Program-made: the position numbers and the translations under genes
Assembly (NCBI GenBank): GCA_002682825.1
Contig: NOKP01000106.1
Coordinates: forward strand, 1-25,904
DNA length: 25,904 bases
Source of the DNA: Neonectria sp. B-13
Lineage: Eukaryota; Ascomycota; Sordariomycetes; Hypocreales; Nectriaceae
Direction of reading: 5' to 3'
Shown: piece after piece, positions 19,226 to 25,904 of the stretch
Layout: every line of letters begins with the position of its first letter
How positions within the stretch are numbered: position 1 is the first letter of the stretch
The notes under the pieces: model-generated
Told to the model about the DNA's origin: nothing
Seen by the model: the letters and a program-made list of their open reading frames with translations, nothing else
The model's database searches: none

Positions 19226-20393
19226 AATAATTCTCTTTTTATTTCTTATATAGTCTATTTAGTATATATTTACTATCCTTTTGCCTATTTATTCATTATA
19301 ATCTAAAGAGTTTATATTATTCTAATGTATATTTTATAATTATATTAATTAGTTAATAATAGTATAGATAGATTATACTATTATAGTTAGTTAGATATTT
19401 AGTATTATACTATTATTTAATATATATTTAGTAGATAGTTTTTTTATAGGTCTCTTTAAATAGAATTCTATATAGTATTCTTTCTTTTTATAGTAGAAGT
19501 AAGTAATCCCTAGGAAGAATTAGATTCTTCCTAGTCTTTCTTCTTTTGCAGTTAGTACCCCTTAAGGTATTATTTATAGTAGAAGGCTTACCTAAGGTTC
19601 CTTTAGAGGTTCTATTATAGTCAGTTAATTATTATTCAGTTAGTAGTTAATAGTATATTAGGCTAAGGTCTATTATTATTACTAGGCTTCCTAGGCTAGC
19701 TCTTAAGCCTTTTTAATCTTACTCTTTATTTAGTAAAGCTCTTTCTATAGCTTAAGGTAGAAACTAAAGTAATATTAATATATTAGGACCTTATTATCCT
19801 TAATATTCCTTATGCTAAAAGTAGTATAATTAGCTTATTATATATTAAAATAATCTATTAGTAACTACTTAAGGAGTTATTAAAGGCTTAAGAGGTTATT
19901 CTATAGCTTAATTTCCTTTTATACTAGATCTATATACTATTATTAGAGAAAGATAGTAAAGTCCTTCTAGATTAAGTTTAGTAAACCTATAGTATATACT
20001 TACTAATTAGTCTATAAGCTAATATATAGCTTAATTATAGCTTAATCAATCTTTTAGGTCTTTATAATAGTTATCTATATATTATTACTATCTTAGATTA
20101 CCTTAATTTAATCTTCTATTTCTATGCTTATAGTATTACTCTAGAGAGTAGTATATATATAGTAAGAAGGGTATTTATATTCCTTTAATAGTTATATTCC
20201 TTATTATTATATAAGCTACTTAATAAAAAGTATCTATTATTTCTTTATTATAATTATCTACTATTTAAATTAATAATTTATAGCTTCCTATTAGGTTATT
20301 ATAGTTTATAGAAGGATTTATACTATTATATTTTTATTAGTTAGTTAATAGTTATTTACTAAATAATCTTAGGACCTTATATAATATAAAGTT

Positions 20394-21437
20394 CACTGTT
20401 GAAACTACTGTTTGAACTACTGTTTCTGCTTATCCGTGATTGCGCTGAATCACGTGTTTCCTTTGCTTGAGCTTAACGGGGGGATAGATCTTTGGATTTT
20501 GAACCTAATTATTGACTTTTGCCCCTTCCAGCTTCCTAGAACTCCCTCCGCCAAATCCCTCTATGCTTCATGGCTGATGTTAGAGATAACTACAGTAGGA
20601 TTCCCTCGGTTTCCAATGTATTACTCCTTTAGCTATAGGTTGGTTAGAATAATGTTATCTGTTAACTGTATAATCCATAAGGCATAGATAGGGTTATGCA
20701 ACTTCTCAAGGAACTCCTTTTCTATAGTAGTAATATTACTATTCCTTTCTAGCTTTAGAGTTAGCCTCTCTAGAAAGAGCTATTCTATTGCAATCCACTA
20801 AGCAATTACTATATTAAGCTTTATTTCCTCTTATAGTAGGATATTATAGCTAAAGACTACTAATTAGACTAACTTCTTAGGTCTAAAGTAGTTGATTATA
20901 GGCTATTTTATATGCCTTAGGTTAGACTTTTGAGCTATAATTTATAGTATAGAAATAAGGCTTGGATATTCTTTCAATTTAATATATAGGTTATATGAGA
21001 GCCTATGTATATAGCTTAGTAAGGGCTTACTGGGCTGTAGTGCGATTTGGACGGCAGTTATCTTATGCGATTAGTAGTGTGATTGTTGTATTGTTTGGAA
21101 GGTTGGATGGAATGCGAAGAGCCTAGAAAGCGCAGAGGCTGGGCTTTTATCCCAAGGGGTTTTAGCCTTTTCTAAGGTCTAGCTTTTCTAAGATCTAGCT
21201 TTTCCAAGATCTAGCTTTTCCAAGATCTAGCTTTTCCAAGATCTAGCTTTTCCAGCTGATTGGGGCAGTAAAACTTACACCTTAACTTTATAGCAGAAAC
21301 TTTTATCTCCTTGAGTCATTATTGCCTTAGGCTTAGGTATTAAGCCTATTATACTATTGTTTTTTCTGTTTTCTTTTATACTATTTAACCTTTAGCCTCT
21401 TCTCTAGGTGTGTGCTACTAAGGACTATTATATCTAA
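20394..21437 (+). mobile_element. R14 copy I, least RIP-mutated copy, inside the LTR element
   Basis: Complete 1044-bp element, with a 13-bp target duplication ATAATATAAAGTT at 20381-20393 and 21438-21450. It retains many CpG and TpG dinucleotides (CCGTGATTGCGCTG, GTGCGATTTGGACGG). The reverse-strand frame is 21061-20450, 612 nt, in phase, with ATA at the start position and TGA at the stop; it keeps CAG/CAA/CGA at several codons that are stops in copy A. The 91-codon plus-strand frame at 20412-20687 is its antisense and is not called a gene. Confidence 0.95.
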
Positions 21438-21872
21438 ATAATATAAAGTTAGTCTAAGGTCTTAAGGACTTCTTAAGCAATCTTAGAGGAGTTATTATAC
21501 TATTCTATAAGAGGTCTCCTTATAAGAGGTCTATTAGTCTAGATATTAAAAGTCTAGAATAGTTTCTAGTAGATCTTATAGAGACTATAGTAAGGGTTTA
21601 GCTACTAATTATAAGTTCTATAATTTAGGTTTAATAGATAAAAGTATATTTAATTTATTATTAGTATTCTCTTATTATTATTTATTAAGAAGTTTATCTA
21701 AGGTCTCTATAGACTTAATCTATATATAGGCTATATAGTTAATAATCTTTAATTATATCCTTAGTAAGTATTTAATAACTATAGAGTACTTAACTATACT
21801 ATAAGTTTTCTTTTTCTTATTTATCTTTTAAGATATACTAGTAACCTAAGGTAGGTATAGAAGTAGAAGAAT

Positions 21873-22054
21873 TATAAGGGTTTGTATATATAGGGTAAAT
21901 CAGAAGGTAGAGGTTAGAGTGTATTAAGACTTCTACTTAGTAAGTATCTCTTAAGGGCTTGCTAAGCAGTCCTAATGTAGGTCTTAGGCTGGGGCTAAGT
22001 TATGTAATCTAGCCTAGTAGGGACCCTTTAAGGCCTTTAGCTTATCTTCTTACA
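21873..22054 (+). mobile_element. LTR, right copy (182 bp)
   Basis: It starts TATAAGGGTTTGTATATATAGG (RIP form of TGTAA.GGTTTGTGTACATAGG) and ends CTTATCTTCTTACA. Exactly the same length as the left copy. It is followed directly by R14 sequence (CTTTTATCCTAAGGGG). Confidence 0.85.
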
Positions 22055-22364
22055 CTTTTATCCTAAGGGGTTTTAGCCTTTTCTAAGATCTAGCTTTTCT
22101 AAGGTTTAGCCTTTCTAAGATTTAGCTTTTCTAAGATCTAGCTTTTCTAAGATCTAGCTTTTCTAAGATCTAGCTTTTCTAGCTGATTAGGGTAGTAAAA
22201 CTTATACCTTAACTTTATAGTAGAAACTTTTATCTCCTTAAGTTATTATTACCTTAGGCTTAGGTATTAAGCCTATTATACTATTATTCTTTCTATTTTC
22301 TTTTATACTATTTAACCTTTAGCCCCTTTTCTAAGTATATACTACTAAGGACTATTATATCTAA
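22055..22364 (+). mobile_element. R14 copy K', CTAA-side half
   Basis: It matches R14 from CTTTTATCCTAAGG through the tandem array (22079-22172) to TATATCTAA. About 240 bp of R14 between the end of the left half (18108) and this start is missing. The following 14 bases (ATAGTAATAGGAGA) do not match the left flank of copy K. Confidence 0.88.
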
Positions 22365-25358
22365 ATAGTAATAGGAGAAACCTACTTAAAGCTATACTAT
22401 AGCTAATATATACTAATTATTATAATTAATATTAAAAGAAAAAAGTAGACTTTTACTTATATTTATATTAGAATGAAAAAAGACTTATTACTATTAGGAA
22501 ACCTTATATTATTATTATAGACTATTATAATTAATGAAAATATTCTCTTAGACCTTTTAAACTCTAAATAGTTCTTTTAAATTAATTAGAAAAAGACTAA
22601 GATTATATAATCTTATAAGTTTTATTAAGTATACTAGAATATAGTATATATATATAGAATAATTACTATTAAAACTACTATTTAGACTACTATTTCTACT
22701 TATCTATAATTATACTAAATTATATATTTCTTTTACTTAAGCTTAATAAGAGGGATAGATCTTTGGATTTTAAACCTAATTATTAACTTTTACCCCTTCT
22801 AGCTTCCTAGAACTCCTTCTACTAAATCCCTCTATACTTTATAGCTAATATTAAAGATAACCATAGGATTCCCTTGATTTCTAATGTATTACTCCTTTAG
22901 CTATAGATTAATTAGAATAATATTATCTATTAACTATATAATCCATAAGGTATAAATAGGGTTATATAGCTTCTTAAGAAACTCTTTTTCTATAATAGTA
23001 ATATTATTATTCCTTTTTAGCTTTAGAGCTAGTCTTTCTAGAAAGAGCTATTCTATTATAATCTACTAAATAGTTACTATATTAAGCTTTATTTCCTCTT
23101 ATAATAGAATATTATAGCTAAAGACTATTAATTAGATTAACTTCTTAGGTCTAAAGTAGTTAATTATAGGCTATTTTATATACTTTAAGCTAGACTTTTA
23201 AGCTATAATTTATAGTATAAAAATAAGACTTAGATATTCTTTTAATTTAATATATAGATTATATAAAAGCCTATATATATAACTTAGTAAGAGCTTACTA
23301 GGCTATAGTATAATTTAGAAGAAAGTAGTTATCTTATATAATTAATTATATAATTATTATATTATATAGAAGGTTAAATAGAATATAAAAGAATAACCTA
23401 GAAAGTATAAAGCCTTATAGATTAGGCTTTTATCCTAAGGGGTTTTAGCCTTTTCTAAGATTTAGCTTTTCTAAGGTCTAGCTTTTCTAAGATCTAGCTT
23501 TTCTAAGATTTAGCTTTTCTAAGATCTAGCTTTTCTAGCTGATTAAGATAGTAAAACTTATACCTTAACTTTATACTAGAAACTTTTATCTCTTTAAGTT
23601 ATTATTACTTTAGGCTTAAGTATTAAGCCTATTATACTATTATTCTTTCTATTTTCTTTTATATTATTTAATCTTTAGCTTCTTCTCTAAATATATACTA
23701 CTAAGGACTATTATATCTAAATATATAGAATAATAAGAATTAATAGAATAGAAAAGAATTATATTCTACTTAAGGATAATAGACTAAAACCTAAAGGAAA
23801 TAGTACTATTCCTTATAAGTTATAAGACTTTAATAATATATTTTTAATAGATAATACTAATATACTATTATAATATAAATTAATAAATTATAGTATTAAT
23901 ATACTATCTAATAAAGAACTATCTTTTAAAACTATTTATACTTTATTTTAGAAAAAGTTAGAAATACTCTAAGAATATATTAAGGATTCTATTAAAAAAG
24001 ATTAAATATACCTTTTTAAGAGTTTTACTAAGACTTTAGTATTATTTATTCTAAAACCAAATAGGACTTTATAACTCTATATAGACTATAAAGGTTTAAA
24101 CTAAATTATAAAGAAGAATTATTACTTTTTATTTTTAATCTTAGAAATCCTAAATAAGATTAAAAGAATAAAGTATTTTAATAAGATTAATACTAAGAAT
24201 ACTTACTATTATATCTATATTAAAGAAAATAATAAATAAAAAATAGTATTTTATACTTATTATAATTATTTTAAATACTTAATTATACTATTTAGACTAA
24301 TTAATATATTTATTACTTTCTAAGACTATATATATTAAGCTCTTTATAGTCTTATTAATATTATTTATATAATATATTTTAATAATATTCTTATTTTCTC
24401 TAAAACTTAAGACTTTTATATAGAATATATTTATATAGTCCTTAAGAGGCTATAATAGACTAAGCTATTTATAAAACTATTAAAATATATATTCTATTAA
24501 GACTATATTAATTCCCTTAGATTTATTCTATCTATAGAAGGAATTATAATAGACCTAGAATATATTTATACTATCTTAAAATAAAAAAAGCTATAAATCT
24601 ATTATAAAATCTAAGTATTCCTAAGGTTTTATAATTTCTACTAAAGATTTATTTATAAATACTTTAATATAATAGTCTTTTTGAATAATCTATTATAGGA
24701 TAGTAAGTAAAGTAAAAAGCCTAAGTCTATAGAGCTTAATAAGTATAAAAAGTATATATTTTACTATCTTATTAATATATTTTAGATTATACTTTTACTA
24801 AGATATTTTAACCTAAGATTATAAATTTACCTAAAGATAAATATCTTAAAGGTAGTAATAGTAAAGATCCTATTATAGTCTAATAAAGAAGACTATTATT
24901 ATTCTATTGCATTCTAGTCCTAAAAGTTTAAGGGATCTAAACTTAATTATAATACCTTAAATTAAGAGTTAATAGTAATTATAGAGTTATTTAAATATTA
25001 ATAATACTATTTTAAAAGGATAATAAAATAAGTTAAAGTACTTAGTAATTATTAGAATTTATAGGTCTTTATAAAGACTCTATAATTAAATAATTAATAA
25101 GTATAATAGTATATATACTTTATATTATATAACTTTATAATTAACTATTAGCTAAATAAGTAAAACTTTATTAATATACTATTTAAATAGTTAAACTATA
25201 TTACTAAAGAAGTACTTTATATTAAACTATTTATATCTTTAGTATAAAGATTAAATAAGATTTAAGTAGTTAAGTTCTATTAAGAAGATAGAAAGAAGCT
25301 AAGTAAGATACTTTAAAAGGGTTAAAAGACTTTAACTTATATATTATAAAAGTATCAC
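22365..25358 (+). pseudogene. RIP-killed Ty3/gypsy pol, plus strand
   Basis: One consistent reading frame holds LYIDYKGL at 24075-24098 (the LCVDYRGLN motif), YFNNILIFSK at 24375-24404 (the YLDD catalytic box, both Asp codons GAT to AAT), and FLRFYNFY at 24618-24641 (start of the connection/RNase H part). RYFNLRLQIYLKIN near 24800 corresponds to the RNase H HFDP...TDAS stretch, its Asp also lost. Stops are nearly all TAA/TAG at Gln or Trp positions. The stretch at 22365-22663, before copy J, is probably the protease region. The right end is cut by a hAT-like element, so integrase is not seen. Same family type as the minus-strand pol; non-functional. Confidence 0.85.
22664..23720 (+). mobile_element. 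R14 copy J, inside the plus-strand Ty3/gypsy pol
   Basis: Complete 1057-bp element from TACTATTAAAAC to TATATCTAA, with an exact 14-bp target duplication ATATATAGAATAAT at 22650-22663 and 23721-23734. Very strongly RIP-mutated. The reverse-strand frame (23332-22720) is 613 nt; a one-base insertion at AATAAGAGGGATAG accounts for the lost phase. The tandem array at 23457-23537 has both AAGATCT and AAGATTT units. Confidence 0.95.
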
Positions 25359-25904
25359 CAGGGTTGTGAAATTAGTTAGTCCGGACTAACTAAATACTAA
25401 TTTTTCTAGTATTTAGTTAGTCCAGACTAATTAGAATTAGTATTTAGTTAGTATAGGCTTAGACTAATACTAGTACTAATTTCTTGGACTAAGTACTAAC
25501 TAAATACTAGTTTTAATTAGTTAGTACACCCTTGGACTAATACTAGTTTTTTTTAGTCCATTAGTCCATTTTAGACTAATTAAATAAGATATTTAAAGTC
25601 TATTATTTTAATAGATAACTTAATTATTAACTTAAAATAAGGGATATAATTAAATAGTTAAATAATTAACTTAGATACCTAAAATCTATTATATAAATAG
25701 ATAATATAATTACTAACTTAAAATAAGATAATTAGATTAAAAAGTAAATAATTATAATTAGTATTTAATATCTATTATTTTATTAGATAACTTAATTACT
25801 AACTTATAATAAGGTTATTAAATTAAATAGTTTAATAATTAACTTAAATATCTAAAATCTATTATTTAAATAAATAACTCAATTACTAATTTTAATTAAT
25901 TAAA
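25359..25904 (+). mobile_element. hAT-like transposon, left part, continues beyond the window
   Basis: It begins CAGGGTTGTGAAATTAGTTAGT, matching 21 of 22 bases of the inverted repeat of the element at 5324. It then shows the same subterminal style (CCGGACTAACTAAATACTA and inverted forms). AGTATCAC (25351-25358) would be its 8-bp target duplication. Internally there are repeated blocks of about 115-135 bp (TCTATTATTT... AACTTAATTA... at 25598, 25681, 25782, 25857). It interrupts the Ty3/gypsy pol. Confidence 0.85.

Larger units (their letters stand above)
18291..21872 (+). mobile_element. Internal region of a small LTR element (holds R14 copy I)
   Basis: About 2.5 kb once copy I and its duplicated target are removed. 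No primer-binding site is recognised after the left LTR (ATTATTCCCCTCTC). A purine-rich AGAAGTAGAAGAA (21859-21871) just before the right LTR fits a polypurine tract. From about 19550 to 20390 and 21450 to 21850 a plus-strand reading with TAA/TAG taken as Gln looks protein-like (Ser/Leu/Gln-rich) but shows no RT, integrase, protease or zinc-knuckle motif, so the element seems non-autonomous or gag-only. The 78-codon frame at 18440-18676 is a low-complexity Ile/Tyr/Leu-rich stretch and not called a gene. Confidence 0.6.

Overview
This window is a very AT-rich block made almost entirely of transposable elements, of the kind found in filamentous ascomycete (Pezizomycotina) genomes that use repeat-induced point mutation (RIP). 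CpA, TpG and CpG are nearly absent from the long repeats while TpA, CpT and ApG are abundant. Stop codons in dead reading frames are overwhelmingly TAA/TAG at positions where CAA/CAG (Gln) or TGG (Trp) would fit. I see no intact host gene. The species cannot be named from this sequence.

The backbone is a family of about 1.04-1.11 kb elements with no recognisable terminal inverted repeats, called here by the working name R14. R14 elements run from CACTGTTGAAAC to ATATCTAA, carry 4-6 units of a 16-bp tandem repeat near the CTAA end, and in nine insertions are flanked by 13-14 bp target-site duplications that all begin with AT on the CTAA side; a 58-bp fragment has the same type of duplication. 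There are nine essentially full-length copies (labelled A-G, I, J), one 333-bp internally deleted copy (H), a copy in two halves (K) and several fragments. On the strand opposite to the CACTG-to-CTAA direction the full-length copies carry a decayed open frame of about 200 codons. It has the same start and stop positions in each copy, and its length stays a multiple of three in seven of nine copies although it varies from 594 to 612 nt. A divergent decayed relative of this frame, of almost the same length and not inside an R14 element, lies at 16884-17474 (minus).

Layout. 1-3645: R14 fragments, then a three-deep nest (A inside B inside C). 3838-4894: R14 copy D. 5186-6190: a 183-bp TA-flanked MITE split by an 814-bp hAT-like element. 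6209-6266: a 58-bp R14 fragment with its own target duplication. 6281-7321: end of a Ty3/gypsy chromodomain integrase (plus). 7336-8449: R14 copy E. 8561-9596: a less mutated island with three copies of a 170-bp MITE and half of a tRNA-like sequence. 10590-14605: a RIP-killed Ty3/gypsy pol (minus) interrupted by copies F and H. 14606-15887: copy G joined to another R14 fragment without a target duplication. 15893-16600: two more 183-bp MITEs around an unrecognised decayed frame. 16884-17474: the stand-alone relative of the R14 frame. 17579-22364: a small LTR element with 182-bp LTRs, itself holding copy I, between two R14 halves that do not match. 22365-25358: a second Ty3/gypsy pol (plus) interrupted by copy J. 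25359-end: the start of a second hAT-like element.

The elements do not cooperate as a pathway; they form a record of insertion, RIP and recombination. Outer elements of nests are more mutated than inner ones, and the pieces too short for RIP (58 bp, 170 bp) are the least mutated.
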